Assembly: GCA_028824555.1 (NCBI GenBank)
Contig: JAPPDJ010000018.1
Coordinates: forward strand, 1 to 64,000
Length of the DNA stretch: 64,000 nucleotides
Direction of reading: 5' to 3'
From: Gammaproteobacteria bacterium
Lineage (GTDB): Bacteria; Pseudomonadota; Gammaproteobacteria; Pseudomonadales; Azotimanducaceae
Position numbers and translations under genes: made by a program. Under the pieces are notes generated by a model. It was not told the DNA's origin. It saw only the letters and a list, made by a program, of their open reading frames with translations, and ran no database searches. Numbering within the stretch: position 1 is the stretch's first letter; each line of letters opens with the position of its first letter. Positions 17,985 through 27,261 of the stretch are shown here, one piece after another.

Positions 17985-19115
17985 ATGACGACGCTTACCA
18001 TCACCGGCGGCAAGCGGATTGACGTGGATGCCGGCACGACTCGCGACGACGATCTTCACATCGCCGACGACGTGGTCGTGGAAACCCTTGACCGACCGGC
18101 GGACCGGGTCGTGGACGTCCGCGGTGCCTTCGTCGCACCCGGTTTCATCGACCTGCACACGCACGTCTTCAGCCACCCGCTCTTCACCACCGCTCGCCTC
18201 GAAGCAGACCGCATCGGCACGCGCCAGGGGGTGGCTTGTGTGGTCGATGCCGGGTCGTCGGGGGCGACCACCGTCGACGCGTTCCCACGTTTCGTCCATG
18301 AGACGCAGCAAACGCGGGTGTTCGCATTCATCAACATCGGCAGCCCGGGCCTGCCGAATCTGGGTGGTGGCCATGCCTCGCGCCCGGACCTTTGCGATCT
18401 GCCCGGTGTCGTGCGCGCGCTCGAGCGCCACGACTGGCTGGTGGGCGTGAAGGTGCTCGCCAGCGCCTCGCACACCGGCAGCTTTGGCATCGAAGCGGTG
18501 AAGCTGGCACGCAAGGCGGCAGAACTGGCGGGCAAGCCGATGATGCTCCACATTGGCAACGCTCCACCGCTGATCGACGACGTGCTCGAGCTGCTGCGCC
18601 GCGGCGACATCGTCACGCACACCTACCACGGCAAGGTAGGCGGCGTTCTCGGCTATCGCGATCGGGTGATACCGGCCTTTCGCGATGCGGTGGAACGGGG
18701 TGTGATCGTCGATGTGGGGCATGGCCGCTCGTCGTTCAGCTTCCGGGTTTGCGAAACGGCGCTGGCGCAGGGCCTGCCGGTACACACGATCAGCTCGGAC
18801 CTGCACCGCGGCAACCTCGATCACCATGCGGTGTCGCTGGCACGCACGATGAGCAAGCTGCGTGCGCTCGGCATGTCGCTGATGGACACGGTGCGGGCGG
18901 TCACCCTGGCCCCTGCGGGGGCCGTTGGCCTCGAGCAGCTCGGCTTCGGAAGCTTCACCGTCGGCAGGCCCGCTTACGCCACCGTGTTCGAGGAGACCAC
19001 CGAACCGTGGCAAGTGGAGGATGCCGAGGGCGAACTGCGCACCGTACCCGGCCGCATCGAGACCCGGGGCGTCGCCATCGGCAGCACCTACCACGAGCGG
19101 GACGCCCCCTTGTGA
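17985..19115 (+). CDS. Amidohydrolase/deacetylase of the EF_0837 type
   Basis: The 376-residue metal-dependent hydrolase belongs to the amidohydrolase superfamily. The HxH metal motif is in GFIDLHTHVFSH (His58, His60). A probable carboxylated lysine is in WLVGVKVLAS, further metal ligands are in MLHIGNAPP and VTHTYHGK, and the catalytic Asp is in HTISSDLHRGN. Members of this group are encoded beside a SelA-like PLP enzyme, as here (the next gene overlaps by 4 bases), and are predicted to deacetylate an N-acetylated sugar acid or similar compound. Together they suggest breakdown of an amino sugar acid. Function is inferred from context. Confidence 0.82.
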   Translation: MTTLTITGGKRIDVDAGTTRDDDLHIADDVVVETLDRPADRVVDVRGAFVAPGFIDLHTHVFSHPLFTTARLEADRIGTRQGVACVVDAGSSGATTVDAFPRFVHETQQTRVFAFINIGSPGLPNLGGGHASRPDLCDLPGVVRALERHDWLVGVKVLASASHTGSFGIEAVKLARKAAELAGKPMMLHIGNAPPLIDDVLELLRRGDIVTHTYHGKVGGVLGYRDRVIPAFRDAVERGVIVDVGHGRSSFSFRVCETALAQGLPVHTISSDLHRGNLDHHAVSLARTMSKLRALGMSLMDTVRAVTLAPAGAVGLEQLGFGSFTVGRPAYATVFEETTEPWQVEDAEGELRTVPGRIETRGVAIGSTYHERDAPL

Positions 19116-20203
19116 ATCCGTTTCGCCGCATCGGCGTCGAAACCGTCATCAATGCGGCCGGCAAAATGACCGCTCTCGGCGGATCGGCCCAACACGAGAC
19201 CGTGGCCCAAGCGCAGGCCGAGGCGGCCCGGGCGCATGTGGATCTGGCGGAACTCCGCCATGCCGCCGGCCAACGCATCGCTGCCCGCACCGGCGCCGAG
19301 GCGGCCTGCATCACCACCGGGGCAGCCGCCGGCATCGCCATCGGCGTCGCCGCCATCCTCACCGGGCGCGACCTCGAGAAGATTCGTCGCGTGCCCGATG
19401 TCCCTGCACCGAGGGACATACTGATCCAACGCGGCCATGACGTGGACTTCGGCGCGGAAGTGACGCAGATGATCCGCCTGGGCGGCGGTCGACCGGTGGT
19501 GTTTGGCACCCTCGATGCCGTGACCGAGGACGACTTCTCTACGGCGTTGGCGGCGGACCCCAAGGCCCTCGTGTACGTCAAGTCGCACCATGCAGTGCAG
19601 CAGAATCGACTGTCGCTCGACGCTTGCCTCGGCCATGGCGTTCCGGTGTTGGTGGACGCTGCCGCAGAAAGCGATGTTCTGAGCTACATCGCGGCCGGCG
19701 CCGATCTGGTGACGTACTCCGGCGGCAAGGCCATCGGTGGGCCAACCTGCGGCTTCATCGCCGGTCGCCGCGATCTCATCGAAGCGTGCGAGTTGCAGGG
19801 CCGTGGCATCGCCCGCGCCATGAAGGTGGGCAAGGAACAGATCATGGGCCTGATGGCGGCGCTCGACAGGTTCGAGCCGTCCGCCGGCGACGACGAGGCC
19901 ATTCTCGCCGCGCTCCATGCTGGACTCTCGTCGTTCGCGAACGCGCGCATCGTCCCGGACCGCGCCGGTCGCCCCATCCGCCGGGTGGGCCTGGCAGACC
20001 CGCCCGACATGCTGCATGCCCTAGTGCAGCATCTGGCCGCCAGCGCACCGAGCATCCGCACCCGCAACCACCAGCTAAACGAAGGTCTGCTCCTGTTCGA
20101 CGTGCGCGAACTGCGTCGGCACGACGTGGCCACCATCGTCGAACGCGTACGCGCTTTCTACACCGACGTCGCGCCCTCGGGCAGCTGCAGAGGCTCCGCT
20201 TGA
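19112..20203 (+). CDS. SelA-like PLP enzyme, D-glucosaminate-6-phosphate ammonia-lyase (DgaE) type
   Basis: The 363-residue fold-type I PLP enzyme is related to SelA but belongs to the short DgaE/EF_0838 branch. The PLP lysine is in VTYSGGKAIGGP (Lys206). The N-terminus VETVINAAGKMTALGGS is typical, and the IRRVPDVP segment fits the group. DgaE converts D-glucosaminate 6-phosphate to 2-keto-3-deoxygluconate 6-phosphate plus ammonia. The start is GTG 19112, in a GTGA overlap with the deacetylase stop. It is not selenocysteine synthase, so it should not be linked to the selenoprotein at 35.8 kb. No KDPG-type aldolase (DgaF) is adjacent. Confidence 0.78.
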   Translation: MNPFRRIGVETVINAAGKMTALGGSAQHETVAQAQAEAARAHVDLAELRHAAGQRIAARTGAEAACITTGAAAGIAIGVAAILTGRDLEKIRRVPDVPAPRDILIQRGHDVDFGAEVTQMIRLGGGRPVVFGTLDAVTEDDFSTALAADPKALVYVKSHHAVQQNRLSLDACLGHGVPVLVDAAAESDVLSYIAAGADLVTYSGGKAIGGPTCGFIAGRRDLIEACELQGRGIARAMKVGKEQIMGLMAALDRFEPSAGDDEAILAALHAGLSSFANARIVPDRAGRPIRRVGLADPPDMLHALVQHLAASAPSIRTRNHQLNEGLLLFDVRELRRHDVATIVERVRAFYTDVAPSGSCRGSA

Positions 20204-20230
20204 GCGGGCGAATGGGAGCCGAGCGCTGGC

Positions 20231-20346
20231 CCTCGGAGGGAGGGCGTCTCGCCCTCCTGCGCGCCGTCAGGCGCGTTCCGTTGGCTGGAGGAATGCGTGC
20301 CTGCGGCACGCCAGGGAGGGCGAGATGCCCTCCCTCCGAGGGCCCG
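20231..20346. repeat. Family A palindromic repeat (REPIN-like pair)
   Basis: Outer arms GGAGGGAGGGCGTCTCGCC and GGAGGGCGAGATGCCCTCC enclose the hairpins GCGCGCCGTCAGGCGCG and GCGTGCCTGCGGCACGC. It lies between the PLP-enzyme gene and recG. After it, GGCTGTTAGCGCACCC followed by ACGGGCGCG (from about 20368) resembles a segment near 34.75 kb. Confidence 0.8.
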
Positions 20347-20488
20347 TGCATCGTCAAGTCCCGACAGGCTGTTAGCGCACCCTAACGGGCGCGTGGCAGT
20401 TCGCTGCGCGATCTGCTGGCCTACGGCATGAGCCCTAGCGACTCCAGAGCGCTTGGGTTTGGCGGCTAGCCGTGGTGGAATCTCTTGC

Positions 20489-22642
20489 ATGGGCGGACTG
20501 AAGCTTCGCGACTCCGTGACGGCGCTGCGGGGTGTGGGCCCGGGCTCCGCCAAGCGGCTTGCTCGTCTTGGCATCGCCGAAATCCGGGACCTATTGCTGC
20601 ATCTGCCGCTGCGATACCAAGACCGCACGCGGACGACGCCACTCGGCGAACTAGCGGCCGGCACCGAATGCCTCGTGGCCGGGGAAATCCTGGGCGCGGA
20701 CGTGAACTACGGTCGCCGCCGCTCCCTGCTGGTGCGCCTGCAGGACGACAGTGGCCGCCTGGCCATGCGCCTGTTCCACTACTCCCGGGGGCAGCGGGAG
20801 TCATTCGCGCCCGGCGCTTGGGTGCGGTGCTTCGGGGTCGTGCGGATGGGTCCTGCCGGTCACGAGATGGTGCATCCCGAGTACCGCCTGTTTCCGTCGG
20901 AACCGCCGCCGCCGGCACCCGAACTCACGCCCGTGTACCGACAAACCGAAGGCATCGCCACGGCTCGCCTCGCGGGATGGATTCAAGCGGCGCTAGCGGA
21001 CGTTGACGAGACGTTCGGAATCCCCCTGCCGGGACAGGACTTCCCGTTGCTGCTCGACGCCCTGCGCTGCGTCCACGGCCGGGCCATGGACGACAGCGAT
21101 GTCGAGGACGCACCGGAGGCGCGCACGGCGCGGCTTGCCGCCGCGCGCCGCCGCATCGTCCTGGACGAGCTGCTCGCGCACTATCTGGTGATGAAGCGCC
21201 GTCGGGCGGCGAGGGGGGGCCTCACCACCACCTCCCTGCCACCAACAAGACAGCTAGGACGCGAGCTGCTGCGCAATCTGGGCTTCCGCCTCACCGGCGC
21301 CCAGGCCCGCGTGGCGCGGGATGTGCTGAACGACCTCGCCTCCAACGTGCCCATGATGCGACTGCTGCAGGGCGATGTGGGTTCCGGCAAGACGGTCATC
21401 GCCGCATTCGCCGCAATCCGCGCTGCGGAACACGGCTGCCAGACGGCACTCATGGCACCCACCGAAATCCTTGCCGAGCAACATTTCGAGACGCTCAGCG
21501 CCTGGCTCGGGCCCCTCGGCATCGGCGTCGGCCTCTTGACCGGGCGTCTTGCCGCCGCGGAACGCCGAGCCCGGCTCGCGGCAGTGGAAGGCGGCGAAGA
21601 CCTTGTGGTGGTGGGCACTCATGCCCTGTTTCAGTCTGGGGTGGCGTTCCAAAGGCTCGCTCTCGCCATCGTCGACGAGCAACACCGCTTTGGCGTTGAG
21701 CAGCGCATGATGCTGCGGCACAAGGGGGAGGTGCCCCACCACCTGGTGATGACCGCCACGCCAATCCCCCGCACCTTGACGATGGCACTCTACGCCGACA
21801 TGGATGTTTCCGTGATCGACGAGCTGCCGCCCGGTCGTCACGCCGTGCGAACTCGGGTGGTGGCCATGTCGCGACGAAACGACGTGATCGCCCACGTCGG
21901 CCAAGCCGTGGCGGCTGGCGCGCAGGTGTATTGGGTCTGCACGGTGATCGACGGCCAGGAGGGCGAGGAGGGCCGGGCCGGGCGAGCGCAGGCAGCCGAG
22001 ACCACGACAACCGGCGAAGCGCCGCCAAGCATCGCATTCCGAACCGCGCCCAGAGACCCGGAGCGAGCCGCCACCACGACCTTCGACGAGTTGCAGGAAA
22101 TGCTCCCGGACGTGCGCTCCGCCTTGGTGCACGGCCGCTTGCCGGCGACCGAGAAGGCCACCGCCATGGCCGCGTTCAAGGCCGGGGAAATCGACTTGCT
22201 GGTGGCCACCACAGTCATCGAAGTGGGCGTGGATGTGCCCAACGCCTCTCTCATGGTGATCGACAACGCGGAACGATTGGGCCTCGCGCAGCTCCACCAA
22301 CTGCGCGGCCGCGTCGGCCGCGGCAGCGCCCGCAGCGACTGCGTGCTCCTCTACCAGCCACCGCTGTCAGAGGTGGCAGCGCAACGCCTCGCGGTGCTGC
22401 GCAAGACCAACGACGGCTTCGTCATCGCCGAGAAGGACCTCGAACTGCGCGGCCCCGGCGACATCCTCGGCACCCGCCAAACCGGCGAGCAGGCGTTCCG
22501 CGTCGCGGATCTGGCCGAGGATGCCGTGTTGGTCCCCCTCGCCACGCGCATCGGCGACAGCCTCCCAGACTCCCCCGAACTCGCAGGCCAAATCACCTCC
22601 ACCTGGGCCTTTGGCACCGACGCGGACTACGCGGGAATGTGA
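20489..22642 (+). CDS. recG: ATP-dependent DNA helicase RecG
   Basis: The 717-residue helicase reverses stalled replication forks and branch-migrates Holliday junctions. The N-terminal wedge/OB domain begins LRGVGPGSAKRLARLGI and carries YQDRTR. The helicase core has Walker A GDVGSGKT (about 295-302), motif Ia APTEILAEQH, motif II DEQHRFGV and motif III TATPIPRTL. HGRLPATEK, VIEVGVDVPNASLMVI and QLRGRVGRG follow. About 35 extra residues (EEGRAGRAQAAETTTTGEAP and beyond) lie between the VCTVIDGQ and TTFDELQ segments, a linker absent from the standard protein. ATG 20489 is used; TTG 20453 is a weaker alternative. This is the backbone gene normally close to spoT. Confidence 0.95.
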   Translation: MGGLKLRDSVTALRGVGPGSAKRLARLGIAEIRDLLLHLPLRYQDRTRTTPLGELAAGTECLVAGEILGADVNYGRRRSLLVRLQDDSGRLAMRLFHYSRGQRESFAPGAWVRCFGVVRMGPAGHEMVHPEYRLFPSEPPPPAPELTPVYRQTEGIATARLAGWIQAALADVDETFGIPLPGQDFPLLLDALRCVHGRAMDDSDVEDAPEARTARLAAARRRIVLDELLAHYLVMKRRRAARGGLTTTSLPPTRQLGRELLRNLGFRLTGAQARVARDVLNDLASNVPMMRLLQGDVGSGKTVIAAFAAIRAAEHGCQTALMAPTEILAEQHFETLSAWLGPLGIGVGLLTGRLAAAERRARLAAVEGGEDLVVVGTHALFQSGVAFQRLALAIVDEQHRFGVEQRMMLRHKGEVPHHLVMTATPIPRTLTMALYADMDVSVIDELPPGRHAVRTRVVAMSRRNDVIAHVGQAVAAGAQVYWVCTVIDGQEGEEGRAGRAQAAETTTTGEAPPSIAFRTAPRDPERAATTTFDELQEMLPDVRSALVHGRLPATEKATAMAAFKAGEIDLLVATTVIEVGVDVPNASLMVIDNAERLGLAQLHQLRGRVGRGSARSDCVLLYQPPLSEVAAQRLAVLRKTNDGFVIAEKDLELRGPGDILGTRQTGEQAFRVADLAEDAVLVPLATRIGDSLPDSPELAGQITSTWAFGTDADYAGM

Positions 22643-22761
22643 CGCGACGGGTTCGGCCGCGCCTTACGCCGCCTCGCCAACCGTCCGTCGGGGCCGCCTT
22701 TGCGTGTGCGAAAGTACAATGGCGTTGTCGCCTTTGTTACGTTGCAATACAGGAGCCATTG

Positions 22762-24327
22762 ATGCCGACAGACGTGCCGCCAACTGCCCTCCTGGTCGTA
22801 CTCGACGGTTGGGGGCATGCCCAGGCGCCGGCGGAGCCGGGGCAGCGCGAGAATGCCATCGCGGCCGCGCACACGCCGGTTTGGGATCGGCTGTGGGCGC
22901 ACGCGCCGACCACGCTGCTGTCGGCATCGTCGGAGGACGTGGGGTTGCCTGCGGGGCAGATGGGGAACTCCGAAGTTGGGCACATGAATCTGGGTGCGGG
23001 GCGCGTCATGCGTCAGGACCTCACGCGCATCGACCATGCCATCGCCACGGGCGACTTCTTTGCGAATCCGGCGCTGGAAGGTTCCATTGACGCTTCGCTC
23101 GCGAGCGGCGGTGCGCTGCACGTGCTTGGGCTTTTGTCGCCGGGGGGCGTTCACAGTCACGAAGACCAGGTTGCGGCATTCGTCACCCATGCGATCAAGC
23201 GGGGAGCCTTGGTGCGTTTGCACGCGTTCCTCGACGGCCGCGACACGCCTCCCAAGAGCGCAGCGCAATCCCTCAAGCGCTTCGAGCAAGACACCCCTGG
23301 TGTCATCGCCTCGATCGCGGGGCGCTACTACCCAATGGATCGCGACCGGCATTGGGACCGCATCGAGCGGGCATACGACACGCTGGTGCGCGGCGAAGCG
23401 GCATTCCGGTTCGACGATCCCATGACGGCGCTGGACGCCGCCTACCAGCGCGGCGAAACCGACGAGTTCGTACAACCGACATTGGTGGGGGCGGATGGCC
23501 AACAGCGCATCGCCGACGGCGATGCCGTCGTCTTCATGAACTTCCGCGCCGACCGCGCCCGTCAGCTCAGCCGAGCCTTCCTCGCCGAGGACTTCGACGG
23601 CTTCGGCCGCCAACGTGTCCGCTTGAGCGCCTTCGTCACCCTCACCCGCTACGCGGACGACATCGAAGCGCCCTGCGCGTTCGACAACGAAGTGCCGTGT
23701 CACACCTTCGGCGAAGTGCTCGCCAGCCTCGGCAAGACTCAGCTTCGCATCGCCGAGACGGAGAAGTACGCCCACGTCACGTTCTTCTTCTCGGGCGGCA
23801 GGGAGGCGCCGTTCGCCGGTGAAAGCCGCGTGCTGGTGCCTTCGCCTTCTGTGTCCACCTACGACCTCGCTCCGGCCATGTCTGCCCGCGAGGTAACCGA
23901 CCGGCTCGTCCGTGCGGTCGAGACGGGCGAGTTCGACGCAATTGTCTGCAACTTCGCTGGCGGCGACATGGTGGGACACACCGGCGTCTTCGACGCCGCC
24001 GTGCAGGCGGTGGAAACCATCGACGAGTGCCTCGGCCGCATCGAAGCCGCAGTGAAGCGAACCGGCTCCACCTGCCTAGTCACGGCCGACCACGGCAACG
24101 TCGAACGCATGATCGACCACCTGAGCGAACAGCCGCACACGGCCCACACCTCGTCGCCCGTGCCGCTTGTGTACCTCGGCCCCGACGAGGTGACGTTCTC
24201 CCAAGGCGGCACTCTTGCCGATGTTGCCCCGACCCTGCTCACACTCATGGGCATCCCGATGCCGAAGGAGATGACCGGACGACCCTTGTCCCAGTGCGCT
24301 GCAGCGTGGCGTCAGAGTGCCGGTTGA
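22762..24327 (+). CDS. gpmI: 2,3-bisphosphoglycerate-independent phosphoglycerate mutase
   Basis: The 521-residue cytosolic glycolytic enzyme interconverts 3- and 2-phosphoglycerate through a phosphoserine intermediate. The two-metal site starts LLVVLDGWGH (Asp15), and the nucleophile is Ser70 in MGNSEVGHMNLGAGR. GGVHSHEDQ and FLDGRDTPP are mid-protein, and VTADHGNVERMIDH carries late metal ligands. Length is typical (about 510-520). ATG 22762 has AGGAG 7 bases upstream. Its stop overlaps the EnvC-like gene by 11 bases, the usual gammaproteobacterial gpmI-envC order. Confidence 0.95.
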   Translation: MPTDVPPTALLVVLDGWGHAQAPAEPGQRENAIAAAHTPVWDRLWAHAPTTLLSASSEDVGLPAGQMGNSEVGHMNLGAGRVMRQDLTRIDHAIATGDFFANPALEGSIDASLASGGALHVLGLLSPGGVHSHEDQVAAFVTHAIKRGALVRLHAFLDGRDTPPKSAAQSLKRFEQDTPGVIASIAGRYYPMDRDRHWDRIERAYDTLVRGEAAFRFDDPMTALDAAYQRGETDEFVQPTLVGADGQQRIADGDAVVFMNFRADRARQLSRAFLAEDFDGFGRQRVRLSAFVTLTRYADDIEAPCAFDNEVPCHTFGEVLASLGKTQLRIAETEKYAHVTFFFSGGREAPFAGESRVLVPSPSVSTYDLAPAMSAREVTDRLVRAVETGEFDAIVCNFAGGDMVGHTGVFDAAVQAVETIDECLGRIEAAVKRTGSTCLVTADHGNVERMIDHLSEQPHTAHTSSPVPLVYLGPDEVTFSQGGTLADVAPTLLTLMGIPMPKEMTGRPLSQCAAAWRQSAG

Positions 24328-25495
24328 AAGGCGCGGGGCCCTGCTGCTCGCGGGGCTGGTCATCCTCGTCGCGACCAACGCGACCGCAGCGCAAGGAGAG
24401 GACGCGGAAGCCCGGCGCCAGCTTGGCGATGTCGTGGAGCAACTCAACGCCCTCGACACCTGGCTCACCGACGCCGACCGGCGCATGGCCGAGCAGCAGC
24501 AGGAACTCGCGAATGCCGACCGACGCATCGACGAGTTCACGCGCCAGATGCGCGAACTCACCCGCAAACAGGCGCAGGCTTCGGTGCGCGTGCAGTCGGT
24601 GCAGGACGAGCGCGCCGCGTTGGAGGCTGCACGAATGGAGCAGGCGCAGCGCATCGCCCAGCACATCCGCGATGCGTGGCGACACCCTCGCCGTGACTTC
24701 CTCAAGGCTCTGCTGAACCACCAAGACCCGGACGAGTTTGACCGCGCCGTGCGGATGCATGGCCATTTCGCGCGGGCACGGGCTGAGTCGCTGGCTTCGT
24801 TCCGCGCCACCCTCGAAGCGCTCGCCGGCAACGCCGACCGAGCCGCCGGCGAACGGCTCGTTCTCACCGAGGCGCGCACTTCCCTCCAAGAACGTCGCAA
24901 GGCGTTGGTACAAACCCGCTCCGAGCGCCAACACGCCATCGACCTCCTGCAAGCCGAACGGAGCGACCGCGCCGCCTTGCGCGAGCGCCTCCGGCGAGAC
25001 CGGGAGCGGCTCGAATCTCTGCTGACGGCCTTGGCACAGCGTCCCGCGTCGGACCCGACATCCCGCGACGTGCCGCCGGCGCTGTCCGGGCTTGATTTGG
25101 TGGAAGCCCGCGGCAAGTTGCCCTGGCCCGTGCAAGGCGAGATCGTCAACCGCTTCGGCCAGAACCGCGCCGGCGGCCGCATGACTTGGGAAGGCGTGCA
25201 GTTCAGCGCCTCCCCCGGCGAAGATGTCATCGCCGTGGCCAACGGCCGCGTCGTGTTCGCGGAATGGCTGCGCGGCTTTGGCCTTCTCACCATCGTCGAC
25301 CACGGCAACGGCCACCTGTCGCTATACGGTCACAGCGACGCGATCTACAAAACAGAAGGCGACTGGGTGTCCGGCGGCGAAGCCATCGCCTCCGCCGGCC
25401 AGAGCGGCGGCCGCGCCGATGTGGGCGTGTACTTCGAGGTGCGTGCCGACGGCGAACCGACGGACCCGATGGACTGGCTCGGCAGCAACCCCTAG
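24317..25495 (+). CDS. envC: EnvC-like murein hydrolase activator (degenerate LytM/M23 domain)
   Basis: The 392-residue periplasmic protein has a signal peptide (about 1-25), a long coiled coil (about 27-250) and a C-terminal LytM/M23 domain (about 275-392). EnvC-type proteins activate the septal amidases AmiA/B during division. The zinc ligands of active M23 peptidases are lost: the HxGxD position reads TWEGVQFSA, and the final LHFEVR is VYFEVR. The domain is therefore probably a regulator rather than an enzyme, as known for EnvC. YGHSDAIYKTEGDWV keeps the family pattern. The start is GTG 24317, overlapping gpmI. The ctpA gene that often follows is absent. Confidence 0.88.
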   Translation: MPVERRGALLLAGLVILVATNATAAQGEDAEARRQLGDVVEQLNALDTWLTDADRRMAEQQQELANADRRIDEFTRQMRELTRKQAQASVRVQSVQDERAALEAARMEQAQRIAQHIRDAWRHPRRDFLKALLNHQDPDEFDRAVRMHGHFARARAESLASFRATLEALAGNADRAAGERLVLTEARTSLQERRKALVQTRSERQHAIDLLQAERSDRAALRERLRRDRERLESLLTALAQRPASDPTSRDVPPALSGLDLVEARGKLPWPVQGEIVNRFGQNRAGGRMTWEGVQFSASPGEDVIAVANGRVVFAEWLRGFGLLTIVDHGNGHLSLYGHSDAIYKTEGDWVSGGEAIASAGQSGGRADVGVYFEVRADGEPTDPMDWLGSNP

Positions 25496-25622
25496 TTCCC
25501 TGAGCGGAGCTTAAGGCTACGGAGGCGCCCCGCACGAATCCCTCGGCGAATTCACGACGGGCGGGGACAAGCCCCGCCCCTACGAGGCCCGTCACGTTGG
25601 TCGCTTGAGGATTCGACTCGAG

Positions 25623-25671
25623 GCGAGGGCCTTGGGGGCGAGGGCGAGACGCCCTCGCCCCCAAAGGCCCC
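25623..25671. repeat. Family A-like palindromic repeat
   Basis: The unit is GGGGGCGAGGGCGAGACGCC followed by CTCGCCCCC: one palindromic arm flanked by GCCTTG and AAAGGCCCC. It is a variant related to the copy near 41.8 kb. Confidence 0.7.
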
Positions 25672-25762
25672 GTGCCGACGCGGCAGTGTCGGTCGCCGAA
25701 TCCATCGTTGCGCTTGAAGGCATCCCCGCCTCGCGTATGCCGCAATTCTGGATCGCGGCCCC

Positions 25763-25920
25763 TTCCTGTCACTCCCCCCTCGCGGGGGAGTCGAGAAAAG
25801 CGTCCTCGCTTTTCTCGGAGGGGGGGCCGCCGAAGGGCTGCGATGCCCCCTGTTGGCTTGGCCTTTCGGCGCCCCCCTCCGAGAAGGCCGAGGACGGGCG
25901 GGGACGAGCCCGTCCCCTAC
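25763..25920. repeat. Family B palindromic repeat (MITE-like), internal copy
   Basis: It begins CCTGTCACTCCCCCCTCG, then CGGGGGAGTCGAGAAAAGCG, then the hairpin GAAAAGCGTCCTCGCTTTTC and GGAGGGGGGGCCGCC. After about 45 bases a truncated inverted arm follows (GGCGCCCCCCTCCGAGAAGG). The right half is shortened compared with the copy near 59.0 kb. Confidence 0.8.
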
Positions 25921-25956
25921 AGCGCCGCTGTCAGAAGGCCCGACCCGTTGTCCAAC

Positions 25957-27192
<1,236 letters not shown>

Positions 27193-27261
27193 CAGACTCT
27201 CCTCACCCCAACCTTCTTGCGAGCGTCCCAAGTCTGACGTATCGCAAGAACACCCACCATA

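Larger units (their letters stand above)
25496..25956. other. Repeat-rich intergenic region between convergent genes
   Basis: No gene is seen in 461 bases between convergent envC-like and serine hydrolase genes. In order it holds: a GGGCGGGGACAAGCCCCGCCC palindrome (about 25560-25580); a family A-like unit (25623-25671) with GAGGGCGAGACGCCCTC; a paired family B element (25763-25875); and another short palindrome, GACGGGCGGGGACGAGCCCG (about 25882-25901), with CTAC after it. The last two resemble common bacterial REP sequences. Confidence 0.75.

Noticed and set aside
19112-20203. SelA-like gene as selenocysteine synthase supporting the selenoprotein
   Set aside because: It is short, belongs to the DgaE-like branch and overlaps a deacetylase gene of the kind that accompanies such enzymes. 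It is not evidence for selenocysteine synthesis.
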